In this document: piece by piece, positions 1 through 4,795 of the stretch
Layout: each line of letters starts with the position of its first letter
Numbering within the stretch: the first letter of the stretch is position 1
Origin: DAOVFN01 sp964484305
GTDB taxonomy: Archaea; Aenigmatarchaeota; Aenigmatarchaeia; QMZP01
Reading direction: 5' to 3'
Assembly (NCBI GenBank): GCA_964484305.1
Contig: CAZAEI010000022.1
Span: 1 to 13,513, forward strand
Length of the DNA: 13,513 nt
Position numbers and translations under genes: made by a program
Notes under the pieces: generated by a model
The model's database searches: none
What the model was told of the DNA's origin: nothing
Seen by the model: the letters and a program-made list of their open reading frames with translations, nothing else

Positions 1-610
1 TTAGATTGAAAATGAAATCAGGTATCTTTTGGTTGTTTACTACCTTTCTTCCGGGTTTCATTCCGAACTGAGAGAGTACTTTCCCGCACAAAGGAGGAAG
101 GCTGACAATTTTGACTTTATTGTTGTCGCTTTTCTCTCTCAGGCTATATTCGATGTCTCCAAAAACCACTCTGGTATCTTGAATAAACCCCCTGATTAGG
201 TTCTGGTTGGAATTTGTGTAATAAACCCCATATCTTCTGTTAAGGCAACCGTCACCAAGAATCGCAGCAATAAACCTTACTCCTGAAAATGTAGTGAAAT
301 CAAATGACATGAAAGGGTTGGTTATTTTGCATCCTTTCTTACCTCTCACGTATATAATATCGTTCTGAATATGTATCTTTTCAATACCGAGGATTGGTAA
401 TATTCTCTTTAAGACATCAACTCGTAAAGCAGACTCATCGCTAAGCCAGTGAAGTAATACCCTTTTGCTTACATCAGCATCTCTTGCAAATTTATATATT
501 CCAATCCTTCGAATCTTGTTTGCAAGTGTTCTATGAAGTTTGGGTTTGAAATGGACAAAAACCTCTCTTTCAGGCAAATCCCATAATCCAACAATACCGT
601 CTGTTTTCAT
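1..610 (-). CDS. HTH plus LAGLIDADG homing-endonuclease-like protein, C-terminus beyond window
   Basis: The reading frame is open from ATG at 610 to the window edge: 203 residues without a stop, so the 3' end is missing. Residues about 41-75 look like a helix-turn-helix (FARDADVSKRVLLHWLSDES), followed by a short beta-rich linker. Residues 113-122 (FIAAILGDGC) match a LAGLIDADG helix ending in the acidic Gly-Asp-Gly. The last visible residues (KIPDFIFN) resemble the segment that usually precedes the second LAGLIDADG helix, which would lie outside the window. Such proteins cut or bind DNA as monomers with two motifs or as dimers with one. No flanking intein or intron is visible, so it looks free-standing. 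The upstream frame has no ATG before a stop near 669, which supports this start. Base composition is AT-rich, unlike the next gene. A WhiA-like regulatory role is an alternative. Confidence 0.75.
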   Translation of the reverse strand, partial: MKTDGIVGLWDLPEREVFVHFKPKLHRTLANKIRRIGIYKFARDADVSKRVLLHWLSDESALRVDVLKRILPILGIEKIHIQNDIIYVRGKKGCKITNPFMSFDFTTFSGVRFIAAILGDGCLNRRYGVYYTNSNQNLIRGFIQDTRVVFGDIEYSLREKSDNNKVKIVSLPPLCGKVLSQFGMKPGRKVVNNQKIPDFIFNL

Positions 611-660
611 TCTTTCAACCGACCTGATACTATACCTAACGATTATGATTGGTTCAAGTC

Positions 661-670
661 GAATATAAAC
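661..670 (-). promoter_or_regulatory. TATA box for the LAGLIDADG gene
   Basis: The minus strand reads GTTTATATTC here, about 55 bases upstream of the ATG at 610. It fits an archaeal TATA box with a short leader. Inference from sequence only. Confidence 0.45.
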
Positions 671-754
671 CTATGGATAGGACATTTCCGTTTTCCACCA
701 AAACCAGTAGCAAGAATCATCACTGTTTTACAAATTTCCGTTAGAAACAGACTA

Positions 755-1948
755 TCAGTCGTTGTCTTCTCCCTTCTTCCTCTTTTTCTTCATCTCACTG
801 TATTTTCTCTCGTACCTGTCGATCCAGTCCGAGACCTCCTTTACTGTCCGTCCGGAGTTCCCGACACCCGAGGTGTTCCCGACCCCGACAACTATCACGG
901 TCTCACCCTTCTTGGTCCTCTCGAGGCTCCTCTTCAGGGACTGCCTGACCTTGGGCAGGGCATCCTTCACGGCCTTCCTCATGGGCATGATTGCCTCTTC
1001 CTGGCTCATCTTCACCACAATGGAGTCAAGGGGTATGCCCTTCTTGACCACTATCTCCTCTATATATGACCTCTCCACCCCTGGTCCGCCCATGGCGACA
1101 CCCACGCCCTCGGCCAGGGAGCCTGTCTTCTCGCCCTCGAGTTTGGCTGCCGCATCCACTGTAATGACCCTGACTGCTTTGTGCTTCTTCATGGCCTTGA
1201 GCACCGCCTTCCCTGGGAAGCCTATCCTTCCCCCGGGGCCCTTGGCCTTTATGACTAGGAGGTTCCTCCCGTCCATGGGAACCCTGGCCATTAAAACATC
1301 CTCTTCAATCTCCGTGGTCTTTGCGCTGCCTATAAGCTCTGCTGCCACCAGGGGGCCAAGCCCGTCACCAATGGGCTCCCCCCTTGCCAGGGCCTTTGTT
1401 CCCCTGAACATGGCCTTTGCTATCTTCTCAATCAGGGGGAGCTGCATCTGCAGGACCATGGCAATCTGTATGTTCTTGGTCTGCCTCACAAGCTCCACAT
1501 AGTGCCTCACTATCTTGGCTATCTCATGCACGGTTATGCCCCCTGCCAGGCCCATCTGAATGTTGGCCTTACCTTCCTTGTCCATCTTGGGGGCCACCTG
1601 GTCCACAAAGTAATCGAACCTATCCTTCTGGTTCTTGAGCATGTGGTCCAGCTTGGGCACATACCCATAGGGGTCCAGGCCAACCGGGGTTATCATAAAG
1701 AACTCAAAGAACCTCTCCACAGAGTCCCTGAGCCTCTTGTCAGGCTTTTTGGATATCTGCTTGGTTATGAACTTCAGGGACTTGTCTGACATGAGCTCCA
1801 GGTCCCTGGCGGTCTTCTCAATCTTCCACATTATCTGGGAGACCATAATCCTCGGATAGAAGAAGAAAAACACCACCATGAAGAGAATCCATATAACCCA
1901 GGAGATCCAGTCACCCCCCGGAGCCAGCTGGAACAGAACATGAGTCAT
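755..1948 (-). CDS. DUF1512 family membrane-anchored protein
   Basis: This 397-residue protein matches my recollection of the archaeal DUF1512 family (about 370-400 residues), whose function is unknown. Residues about 14-32 form one hydrophobic membrane helix (WISWVIWILFMVVFFFFYP), and the rest is predicted cytoplasmic. A Gly-rich central stretch (GLAGGITVHEIAKIVRHYVEL, then PIGDGLGPLVAAELIG) and a second one (AEGVGVAMGGPGVERSYIEE) are hallmarks that recur in family members. The C-terminus (GVGNTSGVGNSG, then a Lys-rich tail) is also typical. The gene is GC-rich and transcribed away from the exported protein at 2188; the AT-rich spacer between them holds TATA-like runs for this gene. The LAGLIDADG gene follows 144 bases downstream on the same strand. 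Identification is from memory of the family, not from a search. Confidence 0.8.
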   Translation of the reverse strand: MTHVLFQLAPGGDWISWVIWILFMVVFFFFYPRIMVSQIMWKIEKTARDLELMSDKSLKFITKQISKKPDKRLRDSVERFFEFFMITPVGLDPYGYVPKLDHMLKNQKDRFDYFVDQVAPKMDKEGKANIQMGLAGGITVHEIAKIVRHYVELVRQTKNIQIAMVLQMQLPLIEKIAKAMFRGTKALARGEPIGDGLGPLVAAELIGSAKTTEIEEDVLMARVPMDGRNLLVIKAKGPGGRIGFPGKAVLKAMKKHKAVRVITVDAAAKLEGEKTGSLAEGVGVAMGGPGVERSYIEEIVVKKGIPLDSIVVKMSQEEAIMPMRKAVKDALPKVRQSLKRSLERTKKGETVIVVGVGNTSGVGNSGRTVKEVSDWIDRYERKYSEMKKKRKKGEDND

Positions 1949-2010
1949 AAAATCACGTTACAATTAATTGTCACTGTCTGCTTTTAAAGACATTCCATGC
2001 ATCTGGAATA

Positions 2011-2038
2011 TTAATATTTATCATGGCAAATATATATA
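2011..2038 (-). promoter_or_regulatory. TATA-rich promoter region of the DUF1512 gene
   Basis: Two AT runs lie here: an alternating AT stretch at 2028-2038 and TTAATATTTA at 2011-2020. They are 63-90 bases upstream of the ATG at 1948. Either could be the TATA box for the minus-strand gene. The same bases could also serve a plus-strand transcript beginning around 2040-2060, so the direction is uncertain. Confidence 0.4.
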
Positions 2039-2165
2039 GTATCGGACAAAATCTTGTGCATCAGCACGAGAGTGCATGCACATCTCTCGCATTGGCATGC
2101 AAGACCCTTTGGAATAATGTCCGATACAACTAGCAAAGGACAATTTCCAGTTTGTCATGTCCTTT
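2039..2165. repeat. Two tandem inverted repeats, candidate structured RNA or leader
   Basis: A perfect 10-base inverted repeat, GTATCGGACA (2039-2048) with TGTCCGATAC (2118-2127), encloses further nested pairs. These are TCTTG (2052-2056) with CAAGA (2100-2104), and CGAGAG (2067-2072) with CTCTCG (2084-2089). The apical loop contains TGCATGCA. A second hairpin follows directly: AAAGGACA (2135-2142) with TGTCCTTT (2158-2165). Both stems share GGACA/TGTCC, so the right arm of the first (2118-2122) can also pair with the left arm of the second (2138-2142). No ORF covers it convincingly. It could be a non-coding RNA, a structured leader of the gene at 2188, or DNA operator sites. I do not recognise a known family. 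Confidence 0.4.
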
Positions 2166-2187
2166 ACTATAATACTTGGTGAGAGCC

Positions 2188-2736
2188 ATGTTTGACTGGA
2201 AGATACTCGCGGCATCCTTTGCGGCCCTCCTGGTGGTCTCCTCTGTCCTCGTGGGGGGCTTCGGGTTTACCGACATACTCGACAATCTAAATGACTGGCT
2301 GGGGGGCTCTCCCTTCGGCGGCTTTGTGGCAGCCCCAGTCAGGGCCACCAAGCCGGTCACGGTGATATTATTCCCTGAATACTTCGAGCTCCCCCTTGAC
2401 GGGGTAAACTTCAGCGCAGGCGACACGGGCTTCGAGGACTTCACAGGAACCCTCCGGGCCAACCTCTCCTCAGAGACAGTCTCCCTCTCCCCTGGGGATA
2501 CACTGTTCAGGGTCACCCTCCCGCTTTCTGACCTCGCCATCGATGACGTGAAGATAGGAAGGCTCTCCCTGGAAGACACCAACTTCCATGTGATAAGCCA
2601 CGCCCTTGACACCTCGGGCGAGAACGCATCCCTTGAGGTCTATGATTTCTCAGGCAAACTGAGCATAACCCAGGAGCTTGTCCGCCTTGACGGCAATGTC
2701 ACAGCAGTCAAGGGCAACGGAAAGGACATAGTCTAG
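2188..2736 (+). CDS. Exported or membrane-anchored protein of unknown function
   Basis: I do not recognise this 182-residue protein with certainty. Residues about 6-24 (ILAASFAALLVVSSVLVGG) form one hydrophobic helix near the N-terminus, so it is probably a membrane anchor with the bulk outside the cell. The rest is beta-rich with alternating hydrophobic residues and acidic loops, no cysteines and several N-x-S/T sequons, as expected of an extracellular domain. I chose ATG 2188 over TTG 2176 and GTG 2179 because GGTGAG at 2178-2183 then sits at ribosome-binding distance; a TATA-like run at 2163-2172 would alternatively give a leaderless message. The gene is GC-rich like its neighbours and is followed by tRNA-Asn after 57 bases. 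Confidence 0.8.
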   Translation: MFDWKILAASFAALLVVSSVLVGGFGFTDILDNLNDWLGGSPFGGFVAAPVRATKPVTVILFPEYFELPLDGVNFSAGDTGFEDFTGTLRANLSSETVSLSPGDTLFRVTLPLSDLAIDDVKIGRLSLEDTNFHVISHALDTSGENASLEVYDFSGKLSITQELVRLDGNVTAVKGNGKDIV

Positions 2737-2760
2737 CTGCCGGCTTTATTTAAAAAGGCA

Positions 2761-2770
2761 TTTATATAAT
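2761..2770 (+). promoter_or_regulatory. TATA box of tRNA-Asn
   Basis: TTTATATAAT is centred 28 bases before the first tRNA base at 2794, the expected archaeal spacing for a transcript starting close to the mature 5' end. Confidence 0.7.
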
Positions 2771-2815
2771 TAACAAGCCATACCAAAGACCATGCCCCAG
2801 TAGCTCAGCAGGTAG

Positions 2816-2849
2816 AAATTCGAAATCAAATCGATTTCGATTTGCTCTA
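2816..2849 (+). other. tRNA-Asn intron 1, D stem, position 22/23 (34 nt)
   Basis: The insertion separates G22 (2815) from A23 (2850) in the D stem; a one-base slide gives the same mature RNA. It contains a perfect 8-base hairpin, TCGAAATC (2820-2827) with GATTTCGA (2833-2840). The junction fits only a relaxed BHB: bulges AGA and TAA, and central pairs G2811-U2846, G2812-C2845 and U2813-G2844, next to an A-C mismatch. Confidence 0.65.
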
Positions 2850-2864
2850 AGCGCCCGGCTGTTA

Positions 2865-2893
2865 TCTAGCCTCCTAAGGAGACTCAGCCGGAA
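2865..2893 (+). other. tRNA-Asn intron 2, canonical position 37/38 (29 nt)
   Basis: The intron follows A37 (2864) and ends before A38 (2894). The outer helix is the anticodon stem CCGG (2855-2858) with CCGG (2895-2898). Central pairs are C2859-G2891, U2860-G2890 and G2861-C2889, with 3-base bulges UAU and AAA. An inner hairpin CTCC/GGAG with loop TAA (2871-2881) completes a slightly relaxed BHB. Confidence 0.8.
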
Positions 2894-2944
2894 ACCGGTA
2901 GGTCGCTGGTTCGAGTCCAGCCTGGGGCGTTACAAGTGGTTGCC

Positions 2945-3220
2945 ATGTCAAAGGCCCAGCTCATTGCAGATACATTTGAGCTCCAGAGAAGGAGCAAGCT
3001 CTGCAACATCCGTGGATGCGGCAAGCTCCCTGCAAAAAGGGTCACCCTGTACGAGGAGAACAGGATAACCAGGGACAGGAGACCCCTGGCCACGGTCTAC
3101 CTCTGCAATGAGCACTACGCAACCAGGATTCCCGGCTTCATGACCGAGATAAACAAGCTCAGGGAAACAGGAAGGGTAATAGACAAGAGGGTCCAGGACA
3201 TGGGCTTTATAACCCACTAA
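2945..3220 (+). CDS. Small conserved-looking zinc-binding protein
   Basis: I do not recognise this 91-residue protein. It has four likely metal ligands: C20, C25, C54 and H57 (CNIRGC, then LCNEHY), spaced like a small zinc finger, in an otherwise basic sequence rich in Arg and Lys. The N-terminal helix (SKAQLIADTFELQRRSK) and the C-terminal helix (TEINKLRETGRVIDKRVQ) flank the metal site. A nucleic-acid-binding role is plausible from charge and context: it lies between two intron-bearing tRNA genes and just ahead of S17e and TFS. I chose ATG 2945 over the in-frame GTG at 2936, which would sit only seven bases after the tRNA. GC content and codon use match the core block. Confidence 0.8.
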   Translation: MSKAQLIADTFELQRRSKLCNIRGCGKLPAKRVTLYEENRITRDRRPLATVYLCNEHYATRIPGFMTEINKLRETGRVIDKRVQDMGFITH

Positions 3221-3221
3221 A

Positions 3222-3233
3222 CCTTTTTAAATG
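3222..3233 (+). promoter_or_regulatory. TATA-like box of the tRNA-Phe / S17e unit
   Basis: CCTTTTTAAATG is centred about 38 bases before the tRNA at 3266, which implies a short 5' leader to be removed by RNase P. It begins right after the stop codon of the zinc-protein gene. Confidence 0.5.
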
Positions 3234-3296
3234 AATAAAAAGAAACATAGGAAACACACCGGCCTGGGACGGTAGCTCAGCCCGGGAGAGCACATG

Positions 3297-3325
3297 AGGT
3301 GTGGTCAATAAACCAAACCTGTGAA
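3297..3325 (+). other. tRNA-Phe intron A, position 30/31 (29 nt)
   Basis: This has textbook BHB geometry. The central 4-bp helix is CACA (3291-3294) with TGTG (3320-3323); the 3-base bulges are TGA (cut after 3296) and AAG (cut after 3325). An inner hairpin GGT-TGGT/ACCA-ACC, interrupted by one mismatch, encloses the loop CAATAA. The cuts fall exactly where the mature anticodon stem requires. Confidence 0.85.
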
Positions 3326-3332
3326 GCTGAAG

Positions 3333-3345
3333 ACTCTCGGCAGTA
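3333..3345 (+). other. tRNA-Phe intron B, canonical position 37/38 (13 nt)
   Basis: A very short intron between G37 (3332) and A38 (3346). Central pairs are C3327-G3343, U3328-A3342 and G3329-C3341, with an A-G mismatch; the bulges are AGA and UAA. The outer helix, the anticodon stem, is complete only after intron A is removed. Confidence 0.75.
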
Positions 3346-3367
3346 ACCATGGAGTCGTGGGTTCAAA

Positions 3368-3413
3368 ATAAGCTAAAGCAACTAAACTTCCAAAAGAAAA
3401 GAGCTTATGGAAC
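3368..3413 (+). other. tRNA-Phe intron C, T loop, position 59/60 (46 nt)
   Basis: This has textbook BHB geometry. The outer helix is the T stem GTGGG/CCCAC; the central helix is TTCA (3362-3365) with TGGA (3408-3411). Bulges are AAA (cut after 3367) and ACT (cut after 3413). The inner helix is TAAGCT (3369-3374) with AGCTTA (3402-3407). Splicing restores the common T loop TTCAAAT. Confidence 0.85.
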
Positions 3414-3441
3414 TCCCACCCGTCCCATACAAGGTGATACC

Positions 3442-3669
3442 ATGGGAAGAGTAAAGAGCATTGCAATCAAGACGCTGGGAGACGACCTGATAAGGGAGCA
3501 CCCCAAGAAGCTTTCCCCTAATTTCGACAGCAACAAGAAGGCCCTTGGGGACATAACCGAGATAAAGTCCAAGAGGGTCAGGAACGTCCTGGCAGGCTAC
3601 ATAACCAAGAAAATGAAGGGAACCAAGCACCCAGAGGCCAGGGAAGCCAAAAAGCCACATGAACATTAA
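3442..3669 (+). CDS. rps17e: 30S ribosomal protein S17e
   Basis: A 75-residue protein of the archaeal/eukaryotic S17e family, a small-subunit component. Recognisable features are the start MGRVKSIAIKTLGDDLI, the central LSPNFDSNKKALGDITEI and the strongly conserved SKRVRNVLAGYITKKMKG helix. The tail is basic and His-rich. ATG 3442 is preceded by AAGGTGAT, a good ribosome-binding site; a longer frame reaching back into the tRNA is not credible. The gene starts 14 bases after tRNA-Phe, so 3' processing of the tRNA may free the message. Confidence 0.93.
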   Translation: MGRVKSIAIKTLGDDLIREHPKKLSPNFDSNKKALGDITEIKSKRVRNVLAGYITKKMKGTKHPEAREAKKPHEH

Positions 3670-3677
3670 TTTAAATA
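3670..3677 (+). promoter_or_regulatory. TATA box of the signal peptidase / TFS operon
   Basis: TTTAAATA directly follows the S17e stop codon. A start near 3700 would give a leader of about 50 bases carrying the GGAGG site at 3745-3749 before the ATG at 3754. Confidence 0.5.
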
Positions 3678-3753
3678 CACAAAGGCCATTAAATGAAGAT
3701 GTTTACCCCTTAAACATGACTATCCCCTTTACCCGAGAGGTCCCGGAGGCCGA

Positions 3754-4284
3754 ATGAACAGAAAAACATGGTCCAGATACTCGAATTCGAGTCCCTTCTA
3801 TATAATAATCGGAATAGTCCTTGCCCTGGGAATAAACCAGGGTCTCGCCCTTGCGCTGTCCACTGACATGCCCATAGTGGCAGTGGAGTCCAATTCCATG
3901 GTGCCTGCGTTCCACAAGGGAGACATGCTGGTTCTCCAGGGGGCTCCCCAGGAGCAGCTCTCCATGGGTGATGTGATAGTCTTTGACCAGCCTTCGGGAG
4001 GTACCCCCATAGTCCACAGGGTGGTGGCCATAAACAGCGACGGGACCTTCCAGACCAAGGGCGACGCCAACTCGGGCCAGCTCTCCTATGAGAAGAGCAT
4101 ATCCTACTCCCAGGTGCACGGGAGGGTGGTGATGATAATGCCCTATCTGGGCTGGATAAAGATAGGGATGACACAGTACCTAATGCCAAACATGCTCTGG
4201 ATTCTGCTGGGTTTTGCGGTGTTTGGTATGGTGTATATCGGGGGGCGGGCCTTTACAGGTCTCCACCAACTTGGAGGTGTTTGA
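3754..4284 (+). CDS. Type I signal peptidase (archaeal Sec11-like)
   Basis: A 176-residue membrane protease that removes signal peptides from exported proteins. Residues about 15-34 form an N-terminal membrane helix and 146-163 a C-terminal one. The catalytic set of the archaeal/ER type is visible: Ser48 in VESNSMVPAFHKGD, His88 in TPIVHRVVAI (His instead of the bacterial Lys), and Asp104 in QTKGDAN. GGAGG at 3745-3749 precedes the start. The gene ends with TGA immediately before the TFS start codon, so the two are almost certainly cotranscribed and translationally coupled. It could process the two exported proteins in this window. Confidence 0.92.
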   Translation: MNRKTWSRYSNSSPFYIIIGIVLALGINQGLALALSTDMPIVAVESNSMVPAFHKGDMLVLQGAPQEQLSMGDVIVFDQPSGGTPIVHRVVAINSDGTFQTKGDANSGQLSYEKSISYSQVHGRVVMIMPYLGWIKIGMTQYLMPNMLWILLGFAVFGMVYIGGRAFTGLHQLGGV

Positions 4285-4608
4285 ATGGATTTCTGCAGCA
4301 AGTGCGGGAGCGTCATGGTGGCAAAGAAGCAGGGCAGCAAGACAGTCCTGACCTGCAGGAAGTGCGGCTTCAAGATGGAGGACTACAAGCCTGTTGAGAT
4401 AGCAGAGGAGGTCGAGAAGAACCCCCTCGAGGACGTAGTTATAATAGAAAAGAACGAGGAGTATCTTCCCAAGACCAAGGTTGTGTGCCCCAAGTGCGGC
4501 AACAAGGAGGCTGTCTGGTGGATACAGCAGACCAGGTCAAATGACGAGGCACCCACCCTCTTCCTGAGGTGCACCAAGTGCAAGCACTCCTGGCGGGAGT
4601 ACGGCTAG
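4285..4608 (+). CDS. tfs: Transcription factor S (TFS), RNA polymerase cleavage factor
   Basis: A 107-residue protein, the normal length for TFS, related to TFIIS and RPB9/RPC11. It stimulates RNA polymerase to cleave backtracked transcripts. The N-terminal zinc ribbon has C4, C7, C24 and C27; the C-terminal ribbon has C68, C71, C96 and C99. The acidic catalytic pair Asp87-Glu88 is present in QTRSNDEAP, so it should be active rather than a TFS4-like inhibitor. A strong ribosome-binding site, GGAGGTG (4273-4279), lies inside the end of the signal peptidase gene. The start codon abuts the upstream stop. Confidence 0.95.
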   Translation: MDFCSKCGSVMVAKKQGSKTVLTCRKCGFKMEDYKPVEIAEEVEKNPLEDVVIIEKNEEYLPKTKVVCPKCGNKEAVWWIQQTRSNDEAPTLFLRCTKCKHSWREYG

Positions 4609-4632
4609 CCAGCTTTTTTCAGAAAAAGCTGG
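4609..4632 (+). terminator. Hairpin with T6 run after TFS
   Basis: A perfect 10-base inverted repeat, CCAGCTTTTT (4609-4618) with AAAAAGCTGG (4623-4632), has a 4-base loop and begins directly after the TFS stop. Six T residues lie at 4614-4619. Archaeal termination relies mainly on T-rich tracts, so either the T run or the hairpin could end the operon or protect the mRNA 3' end. Confidence 0.6.
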
Positions 4633-4640
4633 AGCAAAAA

Positions 4641-4673
4641 GGAGTTGCCCTGTGCACTGCTCGGGCAACTTCC
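4641..4673. repeat. Second inverted repeat in the TFS-glycosyltransferase spacer
   Basis: AGTTGCCC (4643-4650) pairs with GGGCAACT (4663-4670) around a 12-base loop containing GTGCAC; flanking GG and CC can extend the stem with one bulge. Its function is unknown. The remainder of the 187-base spacer shows only AT-rich promoter-like sequence. Confidence 0.45.
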
Positions 4674-4765
4674 AAACTAACAGGCTCCGTTACACCTTCT
4701 ATAAACCTTTACAGAGGCTGCCGCTTTCACAAAGGCTTAAGCCAAACACGAACCACTTCCTATTT

Positions 4766-4775
4766 GCTTTTATTT
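4766..4775 (+). promoter_or_regulatory. TATA box of the glycosyltransferase gene
   Basis: GCTTTTATTT is centred about 25 bases before the ATG at 4796, so transcription would start at or next to the start codon (leaderless). No ribosome-binding site is present there. Confidence 0.55.
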
Positions 4776-4795
4776 CTGCCCGGCCAACTCTAAAC

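Larger units (their letters stand above)
2794..2929 (+). tRNA. tRNA-Asn (GTT) with two introns
   Basis: Acceptor arms GCCCCAG (2794-2800) and CTGGGGC (2922-2928) pair fully, with G73 at 2929. The T arm is GCTGG, TTCGAGT, CCAGC (2905-2921). The D arm is GCTC (2803-2806) and, after an insertion, GAGC. The anticodon loop is CTGTTA (2859-2864) plus A38 at 2894, with anticodon GTT at 2861-2863. Removing 2816-2849 and 2865-2893 gives a 73-base tRNA with every canonical feature except a C27-U43 mismatch. Asn is supported by the anticodon. No CCA is encoded. The gene has its own TATA box, and the small zinc protein begins 16 bases after it, so the two may share a transcript. Confidence 0.9.
3266..3427 (+). 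tRNA. tRNA-Phe (GAA) with three introns
   Basis: Acceptor arms GGGACGG (3266-3272) and CCGTCCC (3420-3426) pair fully, with A73 at 3427. The D arm is GCTC, loop AGCCCGGGA, GAGC (3275-3291). Removing 3297-3325, 3333-3345 and 3368-3413 yields anticodon stem CATGG/CCATG, loop CTGAAGA with anticodon GAA (3329-3331), variable region GAGTC, T stem GTGGG/CCCAC and T loop TTCAAAT. The result is a perfect 74-base tRNA-Phe. No CCA is encoded. The three introns are at positions 30/31, 37/38 and 59/60. S17e begins 14 bases downstream, so a joint transcript is likely. Software that models only canonical introns could miss or misname this gene. Confidence 0.9.

Noticed and set aside
762..1502. Long plus-strand frame of 246 residues opposite the DUF1512 gene
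   Set aside because: It is a mirror of the GC-rich coding strand: low-complexity Ser/Pro/Thr sequence, no domain and no promoter. The minus-strand frame has a recognisable family.
2039..2127. H/ACA guide RNA or tRNA-like gene
   Set aside because: No ACA box follows the stem on either strand, no kink-turn is evident, and there is no T arm or acceptor-like end.
2176..2187. TTG 2176 or GTG 2179 as start of the exported protein
   Set aside because: Possible, but ATG 2188 is preceded by GGTGAG at the right distance and begins directly with the charged end of the signal-anchor helix.
3266..3427. tRNA-His (GTG within CTGTGAA at 3319-3325)
   Set aside because: No anticodon stem forms around that loop, and the bases belong to the BHB helix of intron A. 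The Phe reading gives perfect stems throughout.
3349..3441. Upstream extension of S17e
   Set aside because: It would translate most of the tRNA-Phe 3' half and intron C. ATG 3442 has a ribosome-binding site and the correct family N-terminus.
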